64,000 nucleotides of DNA from Rathayibacter oskolensis (lineage in GTDB: Bacteria; Actinomycetota; Actinomycetes; Actinomycetales; Microbacteriaceae). Made by a program: the position numbers and the translations under genes. The DNA lies in contig NZ_FXBM01000003.1 of NCBI RefSeq assembly GCF_900177245.1, positions 1 through 64,000 on the forward strand, read 5' to 3'. The notes below the pieces were generated by a model that saw nothing but the letters and a program-made list of their open reading frames with translations, did not search any database and was not told the DNA's origin. Below are positions 54,086 to 62,086 of this stretch, piece after piece (within the stretch, counting starts at the first letter, position 1; each line of letters starts with the position of its first letter).

Positions 54086-54889
54086 TCAGGCCGAGACGGC
54101 GTCGCGGTGCGCGAGCGAGGTGAACAGGGGTTCCGGCGTGCGCAGGCTCACCGTCGACCCGGTCACGGAGTCGGCGCCGAGCTGCAGGAGCGAGAACATC
54201 GCGGAGTCGTGGCCGCTCACGCGGTCCGGCCCCGCGTTCATCACCTGGTGGTAGGCGAGGGAGGGACCGACCGAGACGGGGATCGAGCGCACCACCGCGG
54301 CGAGCGGGTGGTGGAAGTGCCCGGCGAGGAGGACGCGGACGTCGGTCCCGGCGAGGGTGTCGAGGAGAGCCTCCGCATCGCGCAGCCCCTGCCGGGCGAG
54401 GGTCGGCAGCGGCGAGGCCAGCGGCGGGTGGTGCAGGGCGACGACGGTGCCGAGGGGGCGCGGAGCGGCGAGCTGCTCGGCGAGCCAGGCCAGCCGCTCG
54501 GAGCCGAGCGCCCCGTCGTGCGAGTCGAGGAGCACGATCCCGAGTCCGCCGATCTCGACGACCCTGTCGTGTCCGTCGGCGTGCCCCGGGAGCAGGCGCG
54601 CCGCCTCCTGGTCGTCGTGGTTGCCGAGGGCGGTCAGCACCGGTGCGCCGACCCGCTCCTGCAGCCGGTCGAGCGCTCGTCCGAGCGCGGGGTACGCGGA
54701 GGAGTGGCCGCGCTGGATCAGGTCGCCGGTGATGACGATCGCCTCGGGAGTGATGCCGGCGTCGACCACGTAGGCGCCGACGCGCTCGAGGCGCTCGAGA
54801 CCGTCGACCGCGCCGTAGAGCAGCTCGCCGTCGGTCGCGTGCACGTCGCTGAGGTGCAGGAGGGTCAGGTGCCCGGTCTCGGCGCTCAC
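54086..54889 (-). CDS. Metallophosphoesterase (CpdA-like)
   Basis: 267 residues. All five metal motifs of the calcineurin-like class III phosphodiesterases are present: LSDVHATDG, ITGDLIQRG, LGNHDDQE, LHHPP and LAGHFHHP. It would hydrolyse phosphodiesters or monoesters. GTG at 54889 overlaps the phosphatase stop (GTGA). No signal peptide, so it acts in the cytoplasm, possibly on imported substrate. Confidence 0.9.
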   Translation of the reverse strand: MSAETGHLTLLHLSDVHATDGELLYGAVDGLERLERVGAYVVDAGITPEAIVITGDLIQRGHSSAYPALGRALDRLQERVGAPVLTALGNHDDQEAARLLPGHADGHDRVVEIGGLGIVLLDSHDGALGSERLAWLAEQLAAPRPLGTVVALHHPPLASPLPTLARQGLRDAEALLDTLAGTDVRVLLAGHFHHPLAAVVRSIPVSVGPSLAYHQVMNAGPDRVSGHDSAMFSLLQLGADSVTGSTVSLRTPEPLFTSLAHRDAVSA

Positions 54890-55566
54890 CAGGCGGCTCC
54901 GCGCTCGGCCAGGGCAGTGAGCTGCTCCACTGTGACGCCGTGGCGCAGGAGGTAGGCGTGCGGTCCGCCCCACTCGTCGAGGATCGCGAGGGCCGAGCGC
55001 AGCGCCGAGGCGGGGCTCTCGAGGTGGAGGGAGCGGGTCGCCGCCGCCGCGTCGGCATCGAGGGCGAGCTCGGCGAGCAGCGCCTCGACGAGGGGGCGCC
55101 GCGCGTGCTCGATCAGGGCGCCCGAGAGCGCGTAGTCGGCGATCACGTCGTCGACCGTCGCTCCGGCCGCGAGCAGCGCGAGGGCGACGACGATGCCGGT
55201 GCGGTCCTTGCCCGCGCTGCAGTGGACGAGGACCGCACCGTCGGCGTCGGCGATGGCGGCGACCGCCTCGGCGACGGACGCCCCCCGCTCGCGCAGGAGC
55301 CGGGCGTAGACCTCGTCGAGCGAGCCGTGCCGCGGCGGACCCTCCGGGGTGCCGTAGAGAGGGATGGAGCGGACGGCGATCGGCCCGAGTCCGTCCGGGC
55401 GCTCGACGTCCTCGCGCAGGTCGACGACGGAGGTCACGCCGAGGCCTCGGAGGGTCGCGATGCCCGCGGGGGTGATGGCGTCCAGGGCCGCCGTCCGGAG
55501 GAGCCAGGGCGTCTCGTCGCCGAAGACCCGGGCGTTGAGGACTCCCTCGATCTCGATGTGCGTCAC
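54886..55566 (-). CDS. Tyrosine-protein phosphatase-like (PtpB/Y_phosphatase3 family)
   Basis: 226 residues. Active-site P-loop VHCSAGKDRTGIVVAL with Cys-x5-Arg and the Lys-Asp that marks the PtpB-like group active on phosphotyrosine and phosphoinositides; the N-terminal SVVDLREDVERPDG block is also family-typical. GTG at 55566. Immediately upstream of, and coupled to, the phosphoesterase. Confidence 0.9.
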   Translation of the reverse strand: MTHIEIEGVLNARVFGDETPWLLRTAALDAITPAGIATLRGLGVTSVVDLREDVERPDGLGPIAVRSIPLYGTPEGPPRHGSLDEVYARLLRERGASVAEAVAAIADADGAVLVHCSAGKDRTGIVVALALLAAGATVDDVIADYALSGALIEHARRPLVEALLAELALDADAAAATRSLHLESPASALRSALAILDEWGGPHAYLLRHGVTVEQLTALAERGAAW

Positions 55567-55675
55567 GACGTCCTCCGTTCCTGCCGTTCCGCAGGCCGCG
55601 GAACACTGTTACGGATTCAGCGTGAGCGTCGAGGATGAACGCCGGGTGACGCGGATGCGGACGCGGCGCGAACGC

Positions 55676-56524
55676 TCAGAGCTCGTCGGCGAGGGCGCCC
55701 GCGACCACCTGCTGCATCTCGGCGCCCGCCGACCCGACCCGCCGGGCGAGGAGCGCGTGCAGGATGTGCAGGACCACTGACTGGTTGAGGCGGCTGAGGA
55801 ACGGATCGACGCCCTCGCTGCTCCCCGCGGGCGCCGCGACGAGCGCGACCGTGCACAGGCGCACGATCGGCGAGCGCGAGAAGCTGGTCACCGCGACGAC
55901 GTCGGCTCCGCGATCGGCGGCGGCACGGCAGGCGGCCAGGGTGTGCGCGTTCGCTCCGGAGTAGCTGACCGCGAGGCAGACGTCGCCGGGCCCGAGGGCG
56001 TGCGCGGCGAACTGCTGCGCCAGGACATCGGCCGGTGCCTCCACCGAGCGCCCGAGCGTACTCAACCGCATCGCCGCGTCCTGCAGGGGAGGGCCAGAGA
56101 AGCCGTTGCCGACGAGCACGAGCCGGCGGGCGTCGGCGAGGAGCGCGACAGCGCGGTCGACCGCCTCCGGATCGATGGTCTCCTGCGCGACCCGCAGCGC
56201 CGTCACCGCCGCGTCGAACAGCGCGCCGACCTCGTCGCGCCCCTCGGTCGGCGCGGCAGGAGTCGAGCGGGCGAGCTCGAGCCGCAGGTGCTGGAAGCCC
56301 CGGAAGCCCAGCTTCTGGCACGCGCGGATCACCGTCGCCGCCGAGGTCTGCGCGGCCGACGCGAGCTCGGAGGTGGACCAGTCGACCACCTCCTGCGGGC
56401 GGCTCAGCACGACGGAGGCGACGCGCCGCTCGCTCGGGCCCAGCTGACTCGAGCCGGCGCGGATCCGGGCGACGAGGGTGGTCTCGGCCGGACTCCCGGC
56501 CAGGTGCTCCTGCGGCGACGACAT
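55676..56524 (-). CDS. MurR/RpiR-family transcriptional regulator
   Basis: 282 residues. HTH_6 domain (about 17-92: RIRAGSSQLGPSERRVASVVLSRPQEVVDWSTSELASAAQTSAATVIRACQKLGFRGF) and SIS sugar-phosphate-binding domain (about 120-260: LVLVGNGFSGPPLQDAAMRL, CLAVSYSGANAHTLAACRAAADRGADVVAVTSF). RpiR proteins sense phosphorylated sugars or amino sugars. Same strand as, and 109 bases before, the phosphatase-transporter genes, so a likely local regulator. Confidence 0.9.
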   Translation of the reverse strand: MSSPQEHLAGSPAETTLVARIRAGSSQLGPSERRVASVVLSRPQEVVDWSTSELASAAQTSAATVIRACQKLGFRGFQHLRLELARSTPAAPTEGRDEVGALFDAAVTALRVAQETIDPEAVDRAVALLADARRLVLVGNGFSGPPLQDAAMRLSTLGRSVEAPADVLAQQFAAHALGPGDVCLAVSYSGANAHTLAACRAAADRGADVVAVTSFSRSPIVRLCTVALVAAPAGSSEGVDPFLSRLNQSVVLHILHALLARRVGSAGAEMQQVVAGALADEL

Positions 56525-56639
56525 CCGCGGAGCATAACGAACACGCGTGACCGGGACGGATGGGGCCGCCTCCGGTGTTCGGGCTCGCCGCGGGCGATCG
56601 CGTGACATGATCGGGGGACACCGGCGAGAGGGATCACTC

Positions 56640-56969
56640 ATGGGCCAGCTCATCTACGGGATAGCGCCGGCGATCGAGATCGACGACCGAGCACTCCGAC
56701 ACGCCGAGGCCGTCATCATCTCGAAGCTCCGGCGCAATGAGAGCTTCTCGTTCCACTGGGACGACGAGCCCGACGTCGGCGAGGACGCCGCGATCGAGCG
56801 CCCCGGCCGCCACGGCTGCATCTGGGTCTCGAAGAGCTCGTCGCTGTACTTCAGCTACGACTCCGACTCGACCGAGCCGCTCAACCGCGCGTGGATCGAC
56901 CTCCTGCTGCGCGCGGCCCTGTCCCCCACCGGCCTCCGCGTGCTGCCGGAGCCCGCACCCGGGGACTGA
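56640..56969 (+). CDS. DUF7882-like small protein ('ATP-dependent DNA ligase' in many annotations)
   Basis: 109 residues: MGQLIYGIAPAIEIDDRALRHAEAVIISKLRRNESFSFHWDD, then WVSKSSSLYFSYDS and RAWIDLLLRAALSPTGLRVLPEP. The I-I-x-KLRRxESFxFxW block is diagnostic for this Microbacteriaceae family. No ligase motif exists. Tail-to-tail with its paralogue, 6 bases between stops. Function unknown. Confidence 0.82.
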   Translation: MGQLIYGIAPAIEIDDRALRHAEAVIISKLRRNESFSFHWDDEPDVGEDAAIERPGRHGCIWVSKSSSLYFSYDSDSTEPLNRAWIDLLLRAALSPTGLRVLPEPAPGD

Positions 56970-56975
56970 CGCCGC

Positions 56976-57287
56976 TCAGACCGCTCGCGGGCCACCGGGC
57001 TCGGGGACGAGCTGCAGGCCGACCGGCGAGCTGGCCGCGATCATCATCGCCTCGACCCAGTCGCGGTTGATCGAGGGCTGCCTGCCTCCGTGGAACCGGT
57101 ACGAGATCGGCACCGACGGGTGCAGCCAGATCTTCATCCGGCCGCCGCCCAGCTCCTGGTTCTGCGACCACGAGAAGGCGAACGACTCGTCGCGCCGCAG
57201 CTTCGCGGTGATGACGATCTCGAGATGGGCGAGGACGCGGTCCTCGAACGGGGCCTCGACGCCTCCGGGGTAGTACAGCACTCCCAT
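56976..57287 (-). CDS. DUF7882-like small protein, paralogue
   Basis: 103 residues: MGVLYYPGGVEAPFEDRVLAHLEIVITAKLRRDESFAFSWSQN, then KIWLHPSVPISYRFHGGRQPSINRDWVEAMMIAASSPVGLQLVPEP. It shares the KLRR-x-ESF-x-F and SP-x-GL-x-(L/V)-(V/L)-PEP blocks with 56640-56969. ATG at 57287. Confidence 0.85.
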   Translation of the reverse strand: MGVLYYPGGVEAPFEDRVLAHLEIVITAKLRRDESFAFSWSQNQELGGGRMKIWLHPSVPISYRFHGGRQPSINRDWVEAMMIAASSPVGLQLVPEPGGPRAV

Positions 57288-57487
57288 GAGAGCCTCGTCT
57301 CCGGCCCGCCGGCCGTTCCGCGCGCAGGAGGATCCGACGTCGCGGTGCAGTGTCCCAGCCGTGGATGCGAATCCCCCGGGCCGGGCCGTTCGAGGCTGCG
57401 CCGCCGGCCCCTCCTTCGAGCACGCTCAGGGGATGTCAGGGCGCGGGCGCCAGGATGCGAGGACATCAACTCGACCGGGAGGCCGCC

Positions 57488-58936
57488 GTGCCCGCCAGCA
57501 CTCAGAACGACGCCAGCAGCAAGCAGGATGCAGGGAGCCGGGACTACGACGTCGCCGTGATCGGAGCCGGGCCCGCCGGCACCGCCGCGGCCCTCCGCGC
57601 CGCCGAGCTCGGAGCACGCGTCGTCGTGCTCGAGGCGGCCCGCGTGGGCGGCACCTGCGTCAACACCGGCTGCGTGCCCACCCGCGTGCTCGCGAAGACC
57701 GCGCGGATCATCCGCGAGGCGCGGACCGCCTCCGACTACGGCGTCGACGTCGGCACCCCCTCCATCGACTGGGCGGCCACCGTGCAGCACGTGCACGAGC
57801 GCGTCGACAAGGTGCGCTCGATCAAGCGCGAGGCAGAGCGGTTCGCCGACGCCGGAGTCGAGCTGATCCACGAGGGCCGCGCGCGCTTCGAGAGCGAGAG
57901 CACGCTCGTGCTCGACAGCGGACGCCGGATCAGCGCCCGCTCGATCCTGATCTGCGTCGGCGGCCACTCGCGCCGCCTCCCGATCCCGGGTGCCGAGCTG
58001 GCGACCGTGCCCGAGGACGTGCTGTCGCTGCCGTCGCTCCCCCGCCGCGTCGCGGTCATCGGAGGCGGCAACACGGGCGCGCAGCTCGTCACGGTCTTCA
58101 ACGCCTTCGGGTCGGAGGTGACCCTGCTCGATCTCGCTCCGCGCATCCTCACCACCTCCGACGCGAGCATCTCGGAGTACGTGGCCGCGGCCTTCGAGCG
58201 GCAGGGCGTGCGGGTGCGCACCGGGATCGAGACGGTCGAGCGCCTCGACCGGGCCGACGACGGCGCCATCGACATCCGCTGGCGCGACGGTGGCGAGTCG
58301 TTCACCGAGCGCGTCGACGCGGTGATCATGGCGACCGGCTGGCCCGCCGACGTCGAGGATCTCGGGCTCGAGAACGCGGGCATCGAGGTCGTCCGCTCGG
58401 CGATCCCCGCCGACCAGTACTTCCGCACGGTCGTGCCGCACGTGTTCGCCGTCGGCGACGCGAACGGCCGCGACATGCTGGTGCAGGCCGCGCAGTTCGA
58501 GGCGGAGGCGGCGGCCGAGAACGCGGTCCTCGGTGCCAACCGCCGCAGCCCCCAGCACCTGCTGCCGGCCGGCGGGTTCACCGACCCCGACTACGCGGGC
58601 GTCGGCTTCACCCAGGAGCAGTCGCGGGAGCGGGATCCGCAGTGCGTGATCGCGTCGGTGCCGTTCTCGAGCATGGATCGAGCGGTGATCGACGACCGCG
58701 AGAGCGGGTTCCTGACGCTGATCGCCGACCGCCGCCGCGAGCTCCTGCTCGGGGCTCACGCCGTCGGCGAGAACGCGATCGAGGTCGTGCAGTCGGTGAC
58801 GACGGCGATGGCGGCCGGAGTCGACGTCGCGACCCTCGCGAACGTCCGGTTCGCGTACCCCACCTACAGCGCGGTGATCGGCATGGCGGCGCGGGCGCTG
58901 CTCGCCGAGCCGACGCGCCCGACCGAGCTGGACTGA
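57488..58936 (+). CDS. FAD-dependent pyridine nucleotide-disulfide oxidoreductase
   Basis: 482 residues from the GTG at 57488 (GGGAGG 5 bases upstream). FAD motif VIGAGPAGTAAALRAAELGARVVVLEA, redox pair GGTCVNTGCVPTRV (Cys-x4-Cys), NAD(P) motif VIGGGNTGAQLVTVF, FAD-ribityl motif HVFAVGDANG, and a dimerisation domain without the C-terminal His-Glu of lipoamide dehydrogenase. Closest to mercuric-reductase-like or other group I disulfide reductases; no merR-type genes or heavy-metal motif near, so the substrate is unknown. Confidence 0.9.
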   Translation: MPASTQNDASSKQDAGSRDYDVAVIGAGPAGTAAALRAAELGARVVVLEAARVGGTCVNTGCVPTRVLAKTARIIREARTASDYGVDVGTPSIDWAATVQHVHERVDKVRSIKREAERFADAGVELIHEGRARFESESTLVLDSGRRISARSILICVGGHSRRLPIPGAELATVPEDVLSLPSLPRRVAVIGGGNTGAQLVTVFNAFGSEVTLLDLAPRILTTSDASISEYVAAAFERQGVRVRTGIETVERLDRADDGAIDIRWRDGGESFTERVDAVIMATGWPADVEDLGLENAGIEVVRSAIPADQYFRTVVPHVFAVGDANGRDMLVQAAQFEAEAAAENAVLGANRRSPQHLLPAGGFTDPDYAGVGFTQEQSRERDPQCVIASVPFSSMDRAVIDDRESGFLTLIADRRRELLLGAHAVGENAIEVVQSVTTAMAAGVDVATLANVRFAYPTYSAVIGMAARALLAEPTRPTELD

Positions 58937-58951
58937 CGCGGGACGGCACCG

Positions 58952-58988
58952 GGGTCTCGATGCGCCGCTGCGCGGCTGCTCGACCAGC
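58952..58988. repeat. 37-bp dispersed repeat, copy 2
   Basis: GGGTCTCGATGCGCCGC...CTCGACCAGC, matching 41918-41954. The GCCGCTGCGCGGC centre is a short palindrome. It lies 15 bases past the oxidoreductase stop. Similar TCTCGATNCGC...CTACTCGACC sequences are familiar from Microbacteriaceae intergenic regions. Confidence 0.65.
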
Positions 58989-59072
58989 AGGCGTGCGCGG
59001 CCATCCGACCGGGCCGTCGGCTCCGAAGCTCCTCGGACGGGCGCCTCGGCCCGTCCTCCCGAGAGGAACCCC

Positions 59073-59495
59073 GTGCCGATCCCCGCAGTCGACTACGCCC
59101 ACATCCGCCTGACCGTCCGCGACATCGCCGTGTCGCGCGCGTTCTACGACTCCGTGTTCGGGTTCGACGTCGCCTTCGAGGCGCCGCCCGCCGACGCACC
59201 GGCGGAGCAGAAGGAGCAGCTCGCGTTCCTCTTCGGTGGAGTCATCTACTCCTTCCCGGGCGGACTGCTGGGCCTGCGCCCCGTCGCGGACGCACAGGAC
59301 ACCTTCGACGAGGACCGGGTCGGCCTCGACCACCTCAGCTTCGCGGTCAGCGGACCCGAGGCGCTCGAGGCCGCCGCCGCGACCCTCGACGAGCTCGGCA
59401 TCGCGCACGAGCCGATCAAGGAGACCGGCGGGCAGAGCATCCTCGAGTTCCGCGACCCCGACAACATCGCGCTCGAGATCTCGTCGCCGAGCTGA
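59073..59495 (+). CDS. VOC-family protein (glyoxalase/dioxygenase fold)
   Basis: 140 residues. VDYAHIRLTVRDIAVSRAFYDSVFGFDVAFE and VGLDHLSFAVSGPEALEAAAATLDELGIAHEP, then ILEFRDPDNIALEI. The metal-site His in AHIRL, His in LDHLS and Glu in ALEI fit an active metal centre. GTG start with GAGAGGAA upstream. Reaction unknown. Confidence 0.87.
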   Translation: MPIPAVDYAHIRLTVRDIAVSRAFYDSVFGFDVAFEAPPADAPAEQKEQLAFLFGGVIYSFPGGLLGLRPVADAQDTFDEDRVGLDHLSFAVSGPEALEAAAATLDELGIAHEPIKETGGQSILEFRDPDNIALEISSPS

Positions 59496-59541
59496 GTCGC
59501 GCGACCGCTCCGCCGGTCGAGCGGCGCGGGGACCGGGTCCC

Positions 59542-60339
59542 CTACGAACCGTCGGTCCGCCAGAGGTACGGGGTCGTCGTCGAGACCTTCACGAGCCCTG
59601 ATCGCTCGAGGATGGGCCGCGAGAACTCGGTCGAGTCGCTGTGCACGAGCGTGAGGCCGAGGGCGAGCGCCGACCGGGCCCGCGCCGCCGTCAGCGCGCG
59701 GTAGACGCCGCGGCCGCGGAACCCCTCCAGCGTCGCCCCGCCCCAGATGCCCGCGAAGCCGGTGCCGGGCACCGGCTCGAGACGACCGCCGCCGACCATG
59801 CGCCCGTCGACCTCGGCGACCCACAGCTCCATGCCGTCGCCTCGGGCGAGCCGGGCGACGAGCGAGTCGGCGATCGCGGTGTCGACGTCCTCGCCGAACG
59901 CCTCGTCGATCATCGCGCTGAAGGCGCGCACCTCCGGCTCGTCGACCACGCGGCGGAGGGTCACGCCGTCGGGCACGGGGGCGTCGCGGGTGAGCGCCTC
60001 GAGCGGTCCGATCATGATCGACTCCGTCTCGTCGGGCTCGAAGCCGTGCGCGAGCAGCGCCTCGTGCAGGCCCGGCGCCCGGTCGTGTCCGCGCGTCTTC
60101 CACTCGACCTTGCGGATGCCCGGGTCGGCCGCGTAGTGCTCGCGGGCGCCCGCGACCAGCTCGCGGATCGCCTCCGCATCGGCCCCGCCGAGATCGCGGT
60201 AGGTCACGAAGCCGCGACCGCCGGCGAAGGTCACCAGGCGCAGGGGGCCGAGCCGCGCGACCTCGACGGCGCTCGGGGTCTCGGCATCGGTGCGCAGCTG
60301 CTCGTCGTAGGCGTCCAGGTACTCGGCGATCGTCGTCAT
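59542..60339 (-). CDS. GNAT-family N-acetyltransferase
   Basis: 265 residues. N-terminal non-catalytic part (about 1-120), then a GNAT domain with acetyl-CoA loop LEGFRGRGVYRALTAARA (Q/R-x-x-G-x-G/A type), preceded by MELWVAEVDGRMVGGGRLEPV and followed by LVHSDSTEFSRPILERSGL. Acceptor unknown. Confidence 0.88.
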   Translation of the reverse strand: MTTIAEYLDAYDEQLRTDAETPSAVEVARLGPLRLVTFAGGRGFVTYRDLGGADAEAIRELVAGAREHYAADPGIRKVEWKTRGHDRAPGLHEALLAHGFEPDETESIMIGPLEALTRDAPVPDGVTLRRVVDEPEVRAFSAMIDEAFGEDVDTAIADSLVARLARGDGMELWVAEVDGRMVGGGRLEPVPGTGFAGIWGGATLEGFRGRGVYRALTAARARSALALGLTLVHSDSTEFSRPILERSGLVKVSTTTPYLWRTDGS

Positions 60340-60383
60340 CCCGGTCACGGTACGGCAGAGGGCGCCGTCGCTACCCTGACCAC

Positions 60384-60686
60384 ATGACCTTCGCCAACGT
60401 CGGCACGCTCGGTGCCCTGCCCGGACGACGCGACGAGCTCGTCGCACTGCTCACCTCCCGGAACGACGCCCTCGAGCGGATCGGCTGCCTCGCCTACGAG
60501 GTGGGCGTGGCCGACGACGCACCCGACACCGTGTTCGTCGTCGAGCTCTGGACGAGCGCCGACGCGCACCGCGCCTCGCTCGAGCTCGCAGAGGTGCAGG
60601 CCGCGATCGCGTCCGCCCGGCCGCTGCTGAGCGGCGAGTTCGGCGGCTTCCGCTTCGACGTGGTCGGGTCGCCGCTGCGGGACTGA
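60384..60686 (+). CDS. Antibiotic-biosynthesis monooxygenase (ABM)-like protein
   Basis: 100 residues, ferredoxin-like ABM fold: FANVGTLGALPGRRDELVALL, IGCLAYEVGVADDAPDTVFVVELWTSADAHRASL. Such dimers oxidise quinol-like substrates or act as heme-degrading/quinone-handling proteins. No biosynthetic genes are adjacent. Confidence 0.82.
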   Translation: MTFANVGTLGALPGRRDELVALLTSRNDALERIGCLAYEVGVADDAPDTVFVVELWTSADAHRASLELAEVQAAIASARPLLSGEFGGFRFDVVGSPLRD

Positions 60687-60707
60687 CCACCGAGTACCTC
60701 TACCCGG

Positions 60708-60770
60708 GATCGATCCGTCACGGACGGCCCGTCCTCGTGAGCCGACACGGCCGTTCGCGACGGGTGGATC
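60708..60770. terminator. 63-bp palindromic repeat, copy 2; probable bidirectional terminator
   Basis: Outer arms GATCGATCCGTC and GACGGGTGGATC, inner arms ACGGCCCGT and ACGGCCGT. Same length and arm sequences as 18380-18442, again between convergent genes (ABM protein + and membrane protein -). Confidence 0.75.
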
Positions 60771-60784
60771 GCGCGGAGGGGCTG

Positions 60785-61189
60785 TCAGCCGCCCGTGACG
60801 CGGCCGATCAGGTCCTGGAGGAAGGGGACGATGTCCTGCGCCTGGTCGACGCTCGCGAAGGCCGTCGCGACCAGCGGCCAGATCGAGCCGATCAGGGTCG
60901 CGACGACGGCGGCGACGGCCGCCACCCAGGCCAGCGCGGCGTTCCGCGACACGAAGGCGAGGGCGAGGGCCGCGAGGCCGATCAGGTAGCTGATCACGAT
61001 CGAGACCGTGATCGCGGCGACGGGCACGTCGAGCGCGCCGACGGTCGTCGCATCGGCGGCGCCGATCAGCCCGAGCACGGGCAGCAGCACGCCGACGACG
61101 ATCAGGGCGCTGACGACCACGCCGGTGGCGAAGGCGGCCCAGGCCGCGCGGGGCTTGCGGCGCGAGCCGCCGGAGGAGCGGGTCCTCAT
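60785..61189 (-). CDS. Four-helix membrane protein in Asp23 cluster
   Basis: 134 residues, basic N-terminus, four membrane helices (about 18-40, 52-76, 82-103, and a shorter amphipathic end). It follows the Asp23 paralogue by 4 bases, so it is likely the membrane partner of the Asp23 proteins, comparable in position to AmaP-type anchors; that role is inferred from position only. Confidence 0.72.
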   Translation of the reverse strand: MRTRSSGGSRRKPRAAWAAFATGVVVSALIVVGVLLPVLGLIGAADATTVGALDVPVAAITVSIVISYLIGLAALALAFVSRNAALAWVAAVAAVVATLIGSIWPLVATAFASVDQAQDIVPFLQDLIGRVTGG

Positions 61190-61193
61190 CGGA

Positions 61194-61694
61194 CTACTCC
61201 TGCCCGGATCGGTGCGAGGAGGGAGCGGCGGTCGAGTCCGCACCGCGGGGCCGGTCGACGAGCGGCTCGCCCTCCTCCGCGGGCACGTCGATCGGATCGA
61301 AGGGCCCGTGCACGTCTGCGACGGTCACGTCGACCACGACGACGCCGTCGACGAGCTGCGCGGCAGCGCGGGACACCTGCTCGCGGGCCCGCTCCGCCAC
61401 ATCCAGCACACGGTGCGGGTACTCCACCACGAGGTCGAGGTCGACCGTGGTGACCCCGTCGACGCGGGAGACCGTGACTCCGGGGCTGGTGCTCGTGCCG
61501 AGCACGGCGCGGGAGGCGCGGTCGAGGCGGCGGGCGACAGGGCCGCCGAGGTGGTGCACGCCGGTCACTCCGGCGGCGGTCTCGGCCGCGGCGGTCGCCA
61601 GGAGGCGCTCGAGAGGCTCTCCCTCGGGGTGCGAGCGGGCGACGGCGCTCAGGTCGACCGTGCGGGTGCGGTCGACGGCGACAGGATCGGTCAT
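61194..61694 (-). CDS. Asp23/Gls24-family protein, divergent
   Basis: 166 residues. TAAGVTGVHHLGGPVARRLDRASR and GVTVSRVDGVTTVDLDLVVEYPHRVLDVAERAREQVSRAAAQLVDGVVVVDVTVADVH follow the Asp23 pattern, with an added charged C-terminal tail. Asp23 proteins form membrane-proximal envelope-stress scaffolds. ATG at 61694. Paralogue of 62083-62523 in the same operon. Confidence 0.83.
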   Translation of the reverse strand: MTDPVAVDRTRTVDLSAVARSHPEGEPLERLLATAAAETAAGVTGVHHLGGPVARRLDRASRAVLGTSTSPGVTVSRVDGVTTVDLDLVVEYPHRVLDVAERAREQVSRAAAQLVDGVVVVDVTVADVHGPFDPIDVPAEEGEPLVDRPRGADSTAAPSSHRSGQE

Positions 61695-61764
61695 GGGGTA
61701 CTCCTCGAAGTTCTGGCCCGCGGGGCGGGTGTTCTCCGCCCCTCCCGAACGGGAGGGACGGGCG

Positions 61765-62026
61765 CTACTGGACGCGTGCGGCGCCGGTCGTCCTGGTGCG
61801 CAGTCCGGCGACGATCTGGACGACGACCGGGGTCTCCTCGCCGAGGAGCGCGTCCCAGCGGCGGACGGCGGCGTCGACGCTCCGCCGCGTCAGCATCTCG
61901 GTCAGGCGCACGCGGGCGCGCGGGGCGGGCTGTGGTCGTACCTCGCGAGCTCGGCGTCGACCGCCTCCGCGATGCCGGCGGCATCGGCACGCGTCCGGAG
62001 GTGCGGGCGACCATGACTCTCGCCAC
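61765..62026 (-). pseudogene. Broken small gene of the Asp23 cluster, two frame changes
   Basis: Coding-like sequence is spread over three frames: MARVM at the GTG at 62026, then RPHLRTRADAAGIAEAVDAELARYDHSPPRAP (from about 62009), then RVRLTEMLTRRSVDAAVRRWDALLGEETPVVVQIVAGL to a TAG at 61765. Each switch needs one added base; the second, at CCCGCG (about 61915), is cured by CCCC. Repaired length about 87 residues. The single open frame at 61691-62026 is Arg/Pro/Ser-rich and looks like a shadow. Family not recognised. Mutation and sequencing error cannot be told apart here. Confidence 0.55.
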
Positions 62027-62086
62027 TCAGCGGCCGATCGACACCGACACGGCGCCGAGGACCAGTCCGGTGCGGGAGGGGGTCAC
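62027..62086 (-). pseudogene. Truncated DUF2273-like stub
   Basis: GTG at 62086 overlaps the Asp23 stop (GTGA) and reads MTPSRTGLVLGAVSVSIGR before TGA at 62027. MTPSRTGLVLGA is how the ~60-residue DUF2273 membrane proteins of Asp23 operons begin; the hydrophobic helices are missing. It may be a deletion remnant, or the true N-terminus of the broken gene downstream. Confidence 0.45.

Noticed and set aside
57488..58936. Mercuric reductase (merA)
   Set aside because: The redox Cys pair and fold fit, but no N-terminal heavy-metal domain, no C-terminal vicinal Cys pair and no mer genes nearby.
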